Positions 1 through 11,800 of a DNA stretch of 64,000 bases are shown here, in pieces. Origin of the DNA: Tenacibaculum sp. MAR_2010_89 (lineage in GTDB: Bacteria > Bacteroidota > Bacteroidia > Flavobacteriales > Flavobacteriaceae); assembly GCF_900105985.1 (NCBI RefSeq), contig NZ_FNUB01000005.1:620001-684000 (forward strand), given 5' to 3'. Position 1 is the first letter of the stretch. Every line of letters starts with the position of its first letter. Below the pieces are notes generated by a model, which saw only the letters and a program-made list of their open reading frames with translations, was not told the origin of the DNA and did no database searches. A program made the position numbers and the translations under genes.

Positions 1-57
1 TCACAAGAATTTAATAGAAAACAGATACTTACAATGATTGTTAACTTTTTCATTTTT

Positions 58-786
58 TTAAAATTTAAAACTATTTTCAGTTAATTTATCTTCAAGTTCT
101 TGAGCGTTTCTTTTAGTTGTATTGCTGCAATTTTGACCCTCATTAACAATAGTGGCTATTTTAATTTTTCTTCTTTTAGTAGTTTTCCAACAGAATGAAG
201 ATAATTGATATCCAAAAATTACCTCTTTAGAAAGGTCTAATTCTCCAATCTTTTTTTCGTTTTTAAATAGAAGTAGTCTTTGTTTTTTATATTTATCTGT
301 TTGTAAATAAATAGCGTCACTTTGTTTAAGTTGATTTAAAAAAGGTGCTCCCGAGGTGAGTTTTATTCCAGTAATTATCGTAGCCTCAGGTGATTTTTTT
401 AAGTAATTAAAAATAGATAAGTTATTCTCATTTATTGAAGAAACAATAGAAACCTTATCAGTAACACTGATGCTAGTATAAAATGGTTTGTTTGGAATGC
501 TATCGTTAAAAATTATTTTTTGGGTTTGATCTTTTCCGCTAATAGCTTTTTTGTATTCTTTGTAAGTATCTTTTTTGAATTGATGCGTTGAGTAAGAAAC
601 CTTAATTTTTTGATCGTATCTAGGAACTCCAAAAGTTTGAAAAACAGTTTTTCGAAGAGATTTTTGTTTTTCTCCAATAACACCTAACTCAACGGGTGTT
701 TTTGTAGTGTAAAAATTGTTTTTCTGAGGAAGGACCCCACAGGAAACACACATTATTAATGTGATTATAGCAATTATTTTTTTCAT
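58..786 (-). CDS. Putative lipoprotein, unknown function
   Basis: A 242-residue protein beginning with a short signal peptide that ends in a lipobox-like VSC-G (Cys16), so it is probably lipid-anchored in the cell envelope. The rest is lysine-rich, soluble and of mixed strand and helix character. There is a CW pair near residue 199 and a late Cys (QNCSN). I recognise no family. It stands alone: it is divergent from the pilin-like gene, with about 90 bp between them. The gene is likely real (intact signal peptide, full-length frame); the function is unknown. Confidence 0.7.
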   Translation of the reverse strand: MKKIIAIITLIMCVSCGVLPQKNNFYTTKTPVELGVIGEKQKSLRKTVFQTFGVPRYDQKIKVSYSTHQFKKDTYKEYKKAISGKDQTQKIIFNDSIPNKPFYTSISVTDKVSIVSSINENNLSIFNYLKKSPEATIITGIKLTSGAPFLNQLKQSDAIYLQTDKYKKQRLLLFKNEKKIGELDLSKEVIFGYQLSSFCWKTTKRRKIKIATIVNEGQNCSNTTKRNAQELEDKLTENSFKF

Positions 787-818
787 TTTATTTGTTTAAG
801 CCGTAATTTAACAACAAA

Positions 819-853
819 TTGTCGCGCAAAAATACTAAATATTTTTACTTTTG
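819..853 (+). promoter_or_regulatory. Bacteroidetes-type promoter of the pilin-like gene
   Basis: TTG at 819-821 and TACTTTTG at 846-853, 24 bp apart, fit the TTG/TAnnTTTG promoter form. The TTG codon at 851 is part of the -7 box, so it is not a start codon; the ATG at 875 is. Confidence 0.55.
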
Positions 854-874
854 ACATTTATATATATTTTTACT

Positions 875-1294
875 ATGAAATTGAAGAAGAATATTTTATC
901 TAAAAAAGTAGAAGCTTTTAATTTACAAGAGCTGTTAGTGGTTCTTGTTATTATTGGAATTCTTATTTTGATAGCACTCCCTAATTTAATGCCAATGATT
1001 TCTAAAGCAAAAAGTATTGAGGCTCAGAATCAATTAAAACATTTGGGGTCTATGCAACGAACACATTTTTATATGCATTCTAAATATTCAAATGATTTTA
1101 ATGCTATTGATTTTGTTGTTCCTTTAACTAATAAAAATGGAGGTAAAGCAAAATATTCATATGAAATTATAGAAGCTACCACGAATACTTTTAAAGCGCG
1201 TGCTACTGCTATAGTGGATTTTGATGGGGATGGTGTTTTTAATGTTTGGGAAATAGACCAAGAACAAAATTTGAAAGAAATAATTAAAGATTAA
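875..1294 (+). CDS. Type IV pilin-like (type II secretion pseudopilin-like) protein
   Basis: A 139-residue protein with a class III prepilin signature: a basic leader, a predicted cleavage point before Phe in AFNLQE (Glu at mature position 5), then about 20 hydrophobic residues (LLVVLVIIGILILIALP). The soluble part has a YSYEI strand and a C-terminal acidic turn (DFDGDGVFNVWEID) resembling a calcium-binding or minor-pilin loop. It would need a prepilin peptidase and assembly ATPase; neither is in the window. The start at 875 is chosen because the upstream TTG lies in the -7 box. The family call is firm. Its role (competence, adhesion or secretion) is open. Confidence 0.75.
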   Translation: MKLKKNILSKKVEAFNLQELLVVLVIIGILILIALPNLMPMISKAKSIEAQNQLKHLGSMQRTHFYMHSKYSNDFNAIDFVVPLTNKNGGKAKYSYEIIEATTNTFKARATAIVDFDGDGVFNVWEIDQEQNLKEIIKD

Positions 1295-1326
1295 ACGAAA
1301 TAATAAGTAGTTTAATTGTTAATAAT

Positions 1327-1360
1327 AAAACCTCCAAAAAAGATATTTTTTGGAGGTTTT
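1327..1360. terminator. Bidirectional intrinsic terminator
   Basis: A perfect 15-bp stem (AAAACCTCCAAAAAA and its complement) around a 4-nt loop GATA. A-tract and T-tract flank both sides, so it can end transcription of the pilin-like gene and of the convergent PAS gene. Confidence 0.85.
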
Positions 1361-1377
1361 ATCATGTTAATCTCTTT

Positions 1378-1998
1378 TTACAGAAAATCACCAAAGAAAA
1401 ACCAGTTAAGGCTTTTTTTAATTTTGTTTTCTTTGTTGTCTTCTTCTAGGATTTTGGTGTCTCTTATTTCACTTTGAAATAAATCGATAACAAATTCATC
1501 GTAAGTTTTTTTAGTTTCCTCTTTTAAAAAAGCATCAAAGTATAATTCACTAGCTTTTTCTCCTTTTATTTTTTCTATTTCTAAAAGTGTTTTATATAAA
1601 GGCTCAATTTTTTCAATAACACCATTTGGTACAGCTTTTCTTCGTCCTGTATAACCAGTAATTTCACCTTGCTCATTTTTATCAACTGTAAAATCGGTAA
1701 TCACCCAATAGTATCTACCGGTTCTTGTTAAGTTTTTAACAATAGCATGGAAATTTTCACCTTTTTTTAAAGCGTTCCATAAAACTTTAAATGCCACTTT
1801 AGGCATATCAGGATGACGAATAATATTATGGGGCTCACCAATTAATTCAATTTTATTGTATTCAGAAGCTTCTTCAAAAGCATCATTCATGTATAAAATT
1901 GTACCATGAATGTCCGTTTTGCTAATGATTGTTTGGGTTTTATCCCATTTTACTTCTTCGTTTATAATCTTGATTGGTTTGGGGGATATCTTTGTCAT
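1378..1998 (-). CDS. Stand-alone PAS domain sensor protein, copy 1
   Basis: 206 residues with one PAS domain at about residues 20-115. It has the Aer-like hallmark PHNIIRHPDMP followed by AFKVLW, and the later strand motif RYYWVITDF. In Aer this subtype binds FAD for redox sensing. No kinase, GGDEF or chemoreceptor signalling domain follows. The tail is helical and charged and ends in a conserved aromatic LNWFFFGDFL. It is a close paralog of the next gene (long identical stretches through the PAS core and the C-terminus), so this is a tandem duplication. The output partner is unknown. Confidence 0.8.
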   Translation of the reverse strand: MTKISPKPIKIINEEVKWDKTQTIISKTDIHGTILYMNDAFEEASEYNKIELIGEPHNIIRHPDMPKVAFKVLWNALKKGENFHAIVKNLTRTGRYYWVITDFTVDKNEQGEITGYTGRRKAVPNGVIEKIEPLYKTLLEIEKIKGEKASELYFDAFLKEETKKTYDEFVIDLFQSEIRDTKILEEDNKENKIKKSLNWFFFGDFL

Positions 1999-2040
1999 TT
2001 AATACTTTATTTAGTCTAAACAAAAATAATTAAAACAAAT

Positions 2041-2081
2041 AAAACAGTAACCTTAATTTTAAATAAAAGTTACTGTTTTTT
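2041..2081. terminator. Intrinsic terminator between the two PAS genes
   Basis: An 11-bp stem (AAAACAGTAAC and its complement) with an AT-rich loop; the plus side ends in a T-run. It sits just past the stop of PAS copy 2 and upstream of copy 1, implying the two paralogs are transcribed separately. Confidence 0.65.
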
Positions 2082-2104
2082 ATTTTTAAAATAGGGGTGG
2101 TTTG

Positions 2105-2713
2105 CTAAAGGAAATCACCAAAGAAAAACCAATTTAAGCCTTTTTTAATTTTATCTTTATTAGCTGGAGTATCGTACTGTTCTTTTTTACTTTCCTCTTT
2201 AAATAAATCAACAACAAACTCGTTATAGTTCTTACCTATTTCTTCTTTTAAATAACCTTCAAAATATAATTCACTGACCTTTTCGCCTTTTAATTTTTCA
2301 ATATCAAGTAATGTTTTATATAGTGGCTCAATTTTTTTAATAACACCTTCTGGAACAGCTTTTCTTCGTCCTGTATAACCAGTAACTTCACCTTGTTCAT
2401 TTTTATCAACTGTAAAATCAGTAATAACCCAATAATATCTTCCAGTTCTAGTTAAGTTTTTAACGATGGCATGAAAGTTTTCGCCTTTTTTTAAAGCTTC
2501 CCATAAAACTTTAAATGCTACTTTAGGCATATCTGGGTGTCTAATTATGTTATGAGGTTCGCCAATTAATTCAATGGCACTATACTCACAAGCTTGTGTA
2601 AAAATATCATTAGCATATAAAATCGTTCCGTGTAAATCCGTTTTACTTACAATTGTTTGGGTCTTGTCCCATTTTACCTCTTCGTTAATAATTTGTTTTG
2701 GGGGAGTTTCCAT
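2105..2713 (-). CDS. Stand-alone PAS domain sensor protein, copy 2
   Basis: 202 residues, the same architecture as the gene downstream of it: a PAS core with PHNIIRHPDMP, then a charged helical tail ending in LNWFFFGDFL. The N-terminus (about residues 1-10) and the region around 165-190 differ most between the copies, while the PAS pocket and last ten residues are nearly identical. Copy 2 has Cys and Gln changes around residues 40-45 (QACEYSAIEL) that could alter cofactor contacts. It is divergent from the malic enzyme gene. A redox or small-molecule sensing role is inferred from the Aer-type PAS only. Confidence 0.8.
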   Translation of the reverse strand: METPPKQIINEEVKWDKTQTIVSKTDLHGTILYANDIFTQACEYSAIELIGEPHNIIRHPDMPKVAFKVLWEALKKGENFHAIVKNLTRTGRYYWVITDFTVDKNEQGEVTGYTGRRKAVPEGVIKKIEPLYKTLLDIEKLKGEKVSELYFEGYLKEEIGKNYNEFVVDLFKEESKKEQYDTPANKDKIKKGLNWFFFGDFL

Positions 2714-2792
2714 AATTTAGTTTTTTTATTTTGGTTGCCGCAAAAATCTATTAATAAAGGATAATTAAATATGATTTTTATCAGTTTCTAAA

Positions 2793-2824
2793 TTGTTTTT
2801 ACAACAGAACAAAATGTATATTTG
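2793..2824 (+). promoter_or_regulatory. Promoter of the malic enzyme gene
   Basis: TTG at 2793-2795, a 21-bp spacer and TATATTTG at 2817-2824 match the Bacteroidetes consensus well. The in-frame TTG at 2822 falls inside the -7 box and is not the start codon. Confidence 0.75.
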
Positions 2825-2848
2825 TCAGTTAATACAAACAACATTATT

Positions 2849-5131
2849 ATGAGCGAATCTAGAAAACGACGAGAAGCTTTATTATATCATGCAAAACCAA
2901 AGCCAGGAAAAATCTCTGTAGTTCCTACTAAAAAGTATGCAACTCAACACGATTTGTCTTTGGCATATTCCCCAGGAGTTGCTGAGCCTTGTTTAGAAAT
3001 AGCAAAAGATAAAGACAATGTATATAGATATACTGCTAAAGGTAATTTAGTAGCTGTAATATCAAACGGGACGGCGGTTTTAGGTTTAGGAGATATTGGT
3101 CCTGAGGCATCAAAGCCTGTGATGGAAGGAAAAGGATTACTATTTAAAATATTTGCAGATATTGATGTATTCGATATTGAAGTTGATGCAACTGATGTAG
3201 ATAAATTTGTAGAAACTGTAAAAGCAATTGCGCCTACTTTTGGAGGGATTAACCTTGAAGATATTAAGGCACCTGAAGCTTTTGAGATAGAAAGAAGATT
3301 AAAAGAAGAATTAGATATTCCTGTAATGCACGATGATCAGCATGGTACCGCTATTATCTCTGCTGCGGCATTAAAAAATGCTTTAGAAATTAATGGTAAA
3401 GATATTTCTAAAGTTCTAATTGTAGTAAATGGAGCAGGAGCAGCTGCGATATCATGTACTCGTTTATATTTAGCTTTAGGAGCTAAAAGGGAAAATGTGA
3501 TTATGTGTGATAGTAAAGGTGTAATAAGAAACGATAGAGATAATCTTACTTCACAAAAAGCAGAATTTGCAACACATAAAGATGTGAATACTCTAGAAGA
3601 AGCAATGCATAATGCAGATGTTTTTATAGGGTTATCTAAAGGTAATGTAGTTACTCCAGAGATGTTATTATCAATGGCGAAAAATCCTATTGTATTTGCT
3701 ATGGCAAATCCTGATCCTGAAATTTCTTATGATGTGGCAGTTGCTACAAGAGAAGATATTATTATGGCAACAGGAAGATCTGATCATCCTAATCAGGTTA
3801 ACAATGTTTTAGGGTTTCCTTTTATTTTTAGAGGTGCATTAGATGTAAGAGCATCAAAAATTAATGAAGAAATGAAAATGGCGGCTGTACATGCATTAGC
3901 AGATTTAGCTAAAAAATCAGTGCCAGAGCAAGTGAATATAGTGTATGATGAAATAAGTCTTTCTTTTGGAAAAGATTATATTATTCCAAAGCCATTTGAT
4001 CCTAGGCTAATTTACGAAATTCCTCCAGCAATTGCTAAAGCTGCAATGGACTCAGGAGTTGCTAAAGAGCCTATTGAAGATTGGGGGAAGTATAGAGAAG
4101 AGTTAATGGATAGGTCAGGTACAGGAAGTAAAGAAATAAGGTTATTACATAACCGAGCTAAGAAAAATCCAAAAAGAGTTGTATTTACTGAAGCTGATCA
4201 TTTAGATGTGTTAAAAGCAGCTCAAAGAGTTTATGAAGAGAAAATTGGTATTCCAATTTTATTAGGTAGAAAAGAAGTCATTTTGGAATTAAAAGAAGAA
4301 CTTGGATTTACAGGTGATGTTCAGATTATCGATCCAAAAATAGATGAAGAAGAGGAAAGAAGAAATCGTTATGCTGATTTTTTCTGGGAAACACGTCAGC
4401 GAAAAGGGGTAACTCTATTTGAAGCTAAAAAATTAATGCGTGAGCGTAATTATTTTGCAGCTATGATGGTAAATAGTGGTGAAGCTGATGCTTTGATTAC
4501 AGGATATTCTAGGCCTTATTCATCAGTAGTAAAGCCAATATTAGAACTAATAGAAAAGGATAAAGGAGTTACTAGAGTAGCAGCAACAAACCTAATGCTT
4601 ACTAAGCAAGGACCAATGTTTTTAGCTGATACTACTATTAACATCAATCCAACGGCCAAAGATTTAGCAAAAATTACACAATTAACGTCTACTTTGGCAA
4701 AAATGTTTGGAATGAAGCCAAATGTAGCTATGTTAGGTTTTTCAAACTTTGGATCATCAAAGTCAGAAAGTTCAGCAAAAATTAGAGAAGCAGTTTCTTA
4801 TATTCATAGAAATTATCCAAATGTTGTGGTTGATGGTGAGTTACAAGCTGATTTTGCATTAAACCCAGATTTGTTAGCAAAAGAATTTCCGTTTTCTAAA
4901 TTAAATGGAAAAAGAGTTAATGTGTTGATATTTCCAAACTTAGATGCCGCTAATATTACGTATAAGTTAATGAAGCAGGTAGACGGAGTTGAATCTGTTG
5001 GGCCAATTTTGTTAGGTATGAGCAAGCCAGTTCATATATTACAATTAGGAGCTAGTGTTGATGAAATGGTTAATATGGCAGCAGTTGCTGTAGTTGATGC
5101 ACAAAATAAATCATTAAAAAAAACAATGTAA
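2849..5131 (+). CDS. maeB: NADP-dependent malic enzyme with C-terminal phosphotransacetylase-like domain
   Basis: 760 residues, the usual length of MaeB-type hybrid enzymes. It oxidatively decarboxylates malate to pyruvate, feeding NADPH and pyruvate to biosynthesis. The N-terminal malic domain has the SPGVAEPC motif near residue 40 and [11 protein letters not shown] with [10 protein letters not shown] for metal binding. The NAD(P) fold has GAGAAA near 200. From about residue 430 a phosphotransacetylase-like domain follows ([29 protein letters not shown]); in MaeB proteins this is regulatory (acetyl-CoA), not clearly catalytic. Start 2849 is chosen because the TTG at 2822 is in the promoter. 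Monocistronic. Confidence 0.93.
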   Translation: MSESRKRREALLYHAKPKPGKISVVPTKKYATQHDLSLAYSPGVAEPCLEIAKDKDNVYRYTAKGNLVAVISNGTAVLGLGDIGPEASKPVMEGKGLLFKIFADIDVFDIEVDATDVDKFVETVKAIAPTFGGINLEDIKAPEAFEIERRLKEELDIPVMHDDQHGTAIISAAALKNALEINGKDISKVLIVVNGAGAAAISCTRLYLALGAKRENVIMCDSKGVIRNDRDNLTSQKAEFATHKDVNTLEEAMHNADVFIGLSKGNVVTPEMLLSMAKNPIVFAMANPDPEISYDVAVATREDIIMATGRSDHPNQVNNVLGFPFIFRGALDVRASKINEEMKMAAVHALADLAKKSVPEQVNIVYDEISLSFGKDYIIPKPFDPRLIYEIPPAIAKAAMDSGVAKEPIEDWGKYREELMDRSGTGSKEIRLLHNRAKKNPKRVVFTEADHLDVLKAAQRVYEEKIGIPILLGRKEVILELKEELGFTGDVQIIDPKIDEEEERRNRYADFFWETRQRKGVTLFEAKKLMRERNYFAAMMVNSGEADALITGYSRPYSSVVKPILELIEKDKGVTRVAATNLMLTKQGPMFLADTTININPTAKDLAKITQLTSTLAKMFGMKPNVAMLGFSNFGSSKSESSAKIREAVSYIHRNYPNVVVDGELQADFALNPDLLAKEFPFSKLNGKRVNVLIFPNLDAANITYKLMKQVDGVESVGPILLGMSKPVHILQLGASVDEMVNMAAVAVVDAQNKSLKKTM

Positions 5132-5211
5132 AAGAGGGTGAAAAACCTTGAAAATGAGTGTTTTTAAAAACAAATATTTTTTCTACTTTAGACAACGCAA
5201 AAAATTAATGG

Positions 5212-5793
5212 ATGATAACACAAATTAGAGGAAGACTTGTAGAGAAAAATCCAACCTATGTGGTAGTAGATTGTAATGGAGTTGGATATTTATTACATAT
5301 CTCTTTAAATACATTTTCTTTATTACCAGAAAATGAGAACATCGTGTTATATACGCATTTATCAATTAGAGAAGATGCACATACTTTGTTTGGGTTTATT
5401 AATAAAACTGAAAGAGAAATTTTTAGATTATTAGTTTCAGTATCTGGGGTTGGACCTAGTACAGCAAGGACTATGCTTTCCTCTATGACATCTGAAGAAA
5501 TTCAACAAGCAATAGCTTCTGAAGATGTAAAGTTAATTCAATCTGTTAAAGGTATTGGTGTTAAAACAGCACAAAGAGTTATTGTTGATTTGAAAGATAA
5601 AATTCTAAAAACCTTTGATTTAGATGAAGTTTCATTAAAACAAAACAATACAAATAAAGAAGAAGCGTTATCTGCTTTAGAGGTATTAGGATTTGCTCGG
5701 AAACAAGCAGATAAAGTAGTTAATAATATATTAAAAGTAACACCTGAAGCTACTGTAGAAGAGCTTATAAAGCAGGCGTTAAAAAACTTATAA
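5212..5793 (+). CDS. ruvA: Holliday junction branch migration protein RuvA
   Basis: 193 residues, standard length. RuvA tetramers bind four-way junctions and load the RuvB motor. The N-terminal OB-fold (residues 1-62, starting ITQIRGRLVEKNP) is followed by two helix-hairpin-helix motifs (GVGPSTARTML and GIGVKTAQRVIVDLKD, about 75-130) and a C-terminal RuvB-contact domain (EALSALEVLGFARKQA). The start is the ATG at 5212; an overlapping ATG at 5208 is out of frame. A weak promoter-like TACTTTAG lies at 5186-5193. sprA follows after 20 bp, a pairing common in Flavobacteriaceae. Confidence 0.95.
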   Translation: MITQIRGRLVEKNPTYVVVDCNGVGYLLHISLNTFSLLPENENIVLYTHLSIREDAHTLFGFINKTEREIFRLLVSVSGVGPSTARTMLSSMTSEEIQQAIASEDVKLIQSVKGIGVKTAQRVIVDLKDKILKTFDLDEVSLKQNNTNKEEALSALEVLGFARKQADKVVNNILKVTPEATVEELIKQALKNL

Positions 5794-5813
5794 TAGAGTT
5801 GGGAAAGACATTT

Positions 5814-8800
5814 ATGAATAAATTATTTACAACACTTACTTTGCTAGTAAGTGTTGTTTCGTTTTCACAAAGTATTACGAATAATAATAAACAAGGAGTA
5901 AAAAAAGATACAGTTATACCACTTAAGTATAATTTTAATTTTAGTCAAAAAGGAAAACTTTTTTTAAATAATCCCTCACAGTTTCAAGTCAGATACGATA
6001 AAGCTATAAATAAGTTTGTAATAGTTGAAAAAATTGGAGATTATTATATAGGGACTCCAGTTTTTATGACTCCAAGAGAATATGAAAAGTATCGTTTAAA
6101 AAACGATATGAAAGACTATTTTAAAGAAAAAGTTGATGCAACTAATTCAAGAAAAAAAGGAAATAATAAAGCTAGAAAAAACTTGTTACCAAAATATTAT
6201 GTGAACTCAAAGTTTTTTGAATCTGTTTTTGGAGGAAATGAAGTTGAGGTTATTCCTAGAGGACAAGTAAATATTAAATTAGGAGGTGTTTATCAAAATA
6301 ATGAAAATCCACAAATATCAATAGATAATCAAAGTAGTTTTACTTTTGATTTTGACCAACAAATAAGTGCAAGTTTACAAGCCAAAGTAGGAAAACGATT
6401 AAAAGTTACTGCTAATTATGATACGCAATCTACTTTTGATTTCCAAAATCTTATAAAATTAGAATACACACCAACTGAAGACGATATTATTCAAGGTATT
6501 GATGCAGGTAACATAAGTATGCCTATTAAAAATTCATTAATAAACGGTGCTCAGGCTTTATTTGGGGTAAAGGCAGAATTACAATTTGGAAAAACTCGTG
6601 TTACAGCTGCATTTTCTCAACAAAATTCGCAATCAAAAACAGTTGTAGCCGAAGGTGGAGCTACGATTGAAGAGTTTGAATTAAGAGCTTCTGATTATGA
6701 TAATGATCGTCACTTCTTTTTATCACAATATTTTAGAGAAAACTATAAGGATGCACTAAAACAATATCCTTTAATCAATAGTTCAATAAATATAACCAGA
6801 GTAGAAGTTTGGGTTACCAATAGAACACAAAGTGTTACTGACTTTAGAAGTATTGTTGCACTTGCCGATATTGGAGAATCTAAAGATGAAAATAAGGTGA
6901 AAACTCAGGTAACTAATAATCCAAACCTAGTTACTGTTAACGGAAAAGTAATACCTTATAATGAAGTAAACGAATTTGGAGGGTTGTTAACAAATACTAG
7001 TGGTCTTAGAGATATCGCAACAATGAATAGTACTTTAGATGGTGTTGTTGCTCCTCAAAAAGCTACTCAAGGTACAGATTTTTCATATTTGCAAAATGCA
7101 CGTAAACTTCAGGCTAATGAATATAAATTACATCCACAATTAGGTTTTATATCATTAAATAGAAGATTAAATGATGGAGAGGTTTTAGCTGTAGCCTATG
7201 AATATACTGTAGTTGGAGCATCTAATAATGAAACGGTTTTTAAAGTAGGAGAGTTTTCAAATGATGGAGTTGTTGCCCCAGCAAATTTAGTAGTAAAATT
7301 ACTTAGAAGTGAAATATTAACTACGGTTAGAAAAAATTCTGTTACTAATTTAGATGAGTCATTTCCTACATGGAGATTAATGATGAAAAATGTATATGCG
7401 ATAGGCGCATATCCTTTACAGCAACAAGGTTTTCGTTTTGATTTATTATATCGTGATGATCAAACTGGAACTTTACAAAATACATTACAAAATGCCAGTA
7501 GTTCCAGTATAAAAGAAACCCCTTTAATGCAAGTTTTACATATTGATAGATTAGATCAAAGTCAGTATGAAGTAGCAGGAGGTGATGGTTTTTTTGATTT
7601 TATAGAAGGAGCAACTGTAAATTCACAAAAAGGATATATTATATTTCCAGATCCTGAACCTTTTGGAGAAAACTCATATTTAGATTCAAAATTAGTTGGA
7701 GCCGATAAAAGTAAATATCTATTTAAAGACTTATACTTGACAACTAAAATTCAAGCAAAAAATGAATTTCAAAATAAGGATAAATACTTTTTAAAAGGAT
7801 ACTTTAAATCAGAATCAAGTAGAGGAATATCATTAGGAGCATTTAATATACCGAGGGGTTCAGTAAAAGTTACAGCTGGAGGAAGGCAATTAGTAGAAGG
7901 TATTGATTATGTGGTAGATTATCAATTAGGGAGAGTGCAAGTTTTAGACCCTGGATTAGAAGCTTCAGGAACACCTATTAATGCTACTGTAGAAAACAAT
8001 ACTTTTTTTAATCAACAAAGAAAAACATTTATCGGAATAGATGTTGAACATCGATTTGCAGAGAACTTTACTATAGGTGGTACATTTTTAAATGTTAGTG
8101 AAAAGCCTATTACTCCAAAAGTTAATTTTGGAGGAGAACCAATTGATAACACAATGATTGGTTTCAATTTAGATTATTCGTCTGAAGTACCTTATTTTAC
8201 GAAACTAGCAAATAAATTACCATATGTAGAGACTGATGTTCCTTCAAAAATATCAGTAAGAGCTGATATGGCATATTTACTACCAGGATCACCTAGCGGT
8301 ATTGATGTAAATGGAACAGCTACCTCATATTTAGATGATTTTGAAGCATCACAGATTCCTATTAATTTAAATTCTCCTCAACAGTGGTTTTTGGCAAGTA
8401 CACCTGAATCACAAGGGTTAGAAGTTGAAGGAAAAGAAGTAAATAATTTAGTTTATAATAATAAAAGAGCTAAGATAGCTTGGTATAATGTCGATCAACT
8501 TTTTTATGGAAGTACTAATAGACCAGGTAATATCAATGAAAATGAATTGTCAAGAGATGAAGTTCGTCAAATTAGATATGAAGAATTATTCGATGTAGAT
8601 TTAGATATTACACAACAAAATTTAGTAAGAACATTAGATTTAGCGTACTATCCTAATGAAAGAGGTCCTTATAATTTTAATACAAATACAACTGAAGTTG
8701 ATATTGATGCAGGAAATGATAAGGTAACACTTAAAAAACCTGAAGAAAGTTGGGGTGGTATTATGCGTCCATTAACAACAAATAATTTTGAACAGGCAAA

Positions 8801-11800
8801 TGTTGAGTATATTCAGTTTTGGTTAATGGATCCGTATGAAAACTATTCTATAACTGAATCCGAAGGATTACCAGTTGGTGCAAATCCTAAAGATGCAATT
8901 AACCATGGTAAGTTATTGATAAATTTAGGAAATATATCAGAAGATATTTTACGTGATGGTAGTAAGCAATATGAAAATGGATTACCAGAAACAGGTATTA
9001 AAACTAATGGTAGTAATGTTAGAGAATCTGTTTGGGGTTACACTCCAATTAATCCTTCCATCTTATATGCTTTTGCTTCAGATGACAATGCTAGAACAAA
9101 TCAAGATGTTGGATTAGATGGGCTAAGTGATGCCGAAGAGAAAAGTGATTTTCACAGTATATCATCTTTTCCAGCTGAATACAAAGCTTTATCAGATCCG
9201 TCAGGAGATAATTTTCAGTTTTTTAGAGGTAGTGAATTAGATGCTGTTAATGCTTCTATTTTAACTCGTTATAAGAATTTTAATAATACACAGGGTAACT
9301 CACCTACTTCAGGGCAGTCAACAGAAGCATATCCTACATCATCATCTACATATCCAGATACAGAAGATATTAATAAGGATCAAACGATGAATCCTGTTAA
9401 TAGTTATTTTGAATATGAAATACCTTTAAATAAAACTGAGTTAGATAAAGGTGTTGGATTTAACAATATAGTTGATGTTAAAAATAGCACAGTTACTTTG
9501 TCAAATGGTCAATCAAGAACAACTAGATGGTACCAATTTAGAATACCAGTAAAAGGTGGTACACCAGTAAATGGAATTACTGATTTTAATAGTATTCGTT
9601 TTGTAAGAATGTTTGTTACACAGTTTAGAATACCAGTTGTATTACGTTTTGGAGAATTAGAATTGGTTCGTAGTGATTGGAGGAGATACACAAAAAATGT
9701 TCCTAATACTGAAATTAATAAATTTGAAATAGGAATTGTTAATATAGAGCAAAATAGTGATAAGTATGCTCTACCTCCTGGTATTGAAAGAGAACAGTTG
9801 CAAGGAACGAATAGAGTTCAACGCCAAAATGAACAATCTGTTACTTTAAAAGTTTCTGATTTACCTGCTGATTCACTTAGAACTATTTATAAAAACATAA
9901 GTATAGATATGCGTAGATATAAAAATTTACGAATGTTTGTGCATGCTGAAGATCCTAATAGAATAGCAAAACAAGGAGAAAACACTGAAAGTGTAGCTAT
10001 TATTCGTTTAGGAACAGATTTAAATGAAAATTATTATGAAATTGAAAAGCCATTAATTTACTCTAGTACTTCTGGAACACCTGAGTCAGATAAGGTATGG
10101 CCAGAGGAAAATAATTTAGATATTTTCTTAGAAGAGTTAGCTAATCTTAAACTGGAAAGGACTGGGTCTTTAACTGATGTATTTTCTGGAGTAAGTACAA
10201 ATGGGTTAAAGATATCGGTAAAAGGTAATCCAACGTTAGCACAAATACGAACAGTAATGTTAGGTGTGAAGAATAATTCTGCTGTACCTAAAACAATTGA
10301 GGTTTGGTTTAATGAGTTGCGAGCTGTTGGTTTTGATAATAAAGGAGGATGGGCAGCTGTTTTAAATGCAGATGCTAATTTTGCTGATGTTGCAGATGTA
10401 TCAATAGGCGGAAGAATGTCTACAATTGGTTTTGGAAATGTTGAAGATAGAGTACAGCAAAGAAGTATTGAAGAAGTAAAACAATATAATGTAGCAACAA
10501 ATGTTCAGGTAGGAAAAATGATGCCCAAAAAATGGAACATGCAAATACCTATGAGTTATAGTTATGGAGAAGAGTTTAGAGATCCTAAATATGATCCGCA
10601 ATTTCAAGATATAAAACTTGAAGATGCATTAGATAAAAACCCTAACAGTAAAAATTCTCAAGATTATACTAGAAGAAAAAGCATAAGTTTCATTAACGTT
10701 AAAAAGAATAGAAACCCTGAAAGTAAGAAGAAGCAGAAATTTTATGATGTAGAAAATTTTTCAGTTTCATATTCGTTTAATGAAGAGTTTCATAAAGATT
10801 ACAATATTCAAAAATATGTCAATCAAAATGTGATGGCTGGAGCTAGTTATAATTTTAACTTTAAACCTTGGATAGTTGAGCCATTCAAAAAATCAAAAAT
10901 GTTTAGTAATAGATATTTACGATTTATTAAAGATTTAAATATTAATCCTGTTCCTAAAAATATTGCAGTAAATTCAAGAATTAATAGAAATTATAGTGCA
11001 CAACAATCAAGAAATTTAATAGAAGGGTTATCACCACAGCCTGAACTTAAACAACGTAATTTTGTTTTTGATTGGGATTATACTATTGGTTTTGATTTAA
11101 CAAAGTCGTTAAAATTAAACTTCAATGCTACTAATAATTATATTTATGATAGTTTTGGTAGGGATGAAGACTTAGAAATATATGATAAGTTTTTTAGTAT
11201 TGGACGTCCTAATAATTACCACCAAAAATTAAATGCAACATATAAGGTTCCTATTAATAAATTACCTTATTTAAGTTTTATATCTGCTGATTATGGATAT
11301 ACAGCAGATTTTGATTGGAAGGCAGCTTCACAAAGTTATGTAGATAAAGTTGGAAATATGATACAAAATGCCAACACACATAATTTAAACACTACAATAG
11401 ATTTCGGACGATTCTATAAGGTATTAAAGCTAGATAAATTGCTAATTAGAGGAGCTAAGAAGGGGCCAATTAAGAAAGGATCTTTAAAATTAGGAAGTAA
11501 ACAAGTAGCTCAAAAAGCAAAACTAAAAAAGAACGCTGGTTTTGGGAAGAAAGCATTGAAAGGGTTATATGATGTTTTAACGTCAGTAAAGAGGGCTAAA
11601 ATTAATTATAGCCAAAACAACGGAACTTTATTACAAGGATACAAACCAACTGTTGGTTTTCTTGGTAGAAATAATTTTGATGGTGGCCTAGCTCCTACTT
11701 TTGGGTTTGTATTTGGTAGCCAAACTGATATTTTAAGAACAGCGATTGATAATAATTGGATTATTAGAAGTATTCCTGGGCAAGAATATTATAATAAAAA

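Noticed and set aside
851..877. TTG start for the pilin-like gene at 851
   Set aside because: It lies in the TACTTTTG promoter box; the ATG at 875 gives a normal prepilin leader.
2105..2713. PAS proteins as chemoreceptors
   Set aside because: They resemble Aer only in the PAS domain; no HAMP or methyl-accepting domain follows.
2822..2851. TTG start for the malic enzyme at 2822
   Set aside because: Part of the TATATTTG -7 box; the ATG at 2849 begins the family's usual N-terminus.
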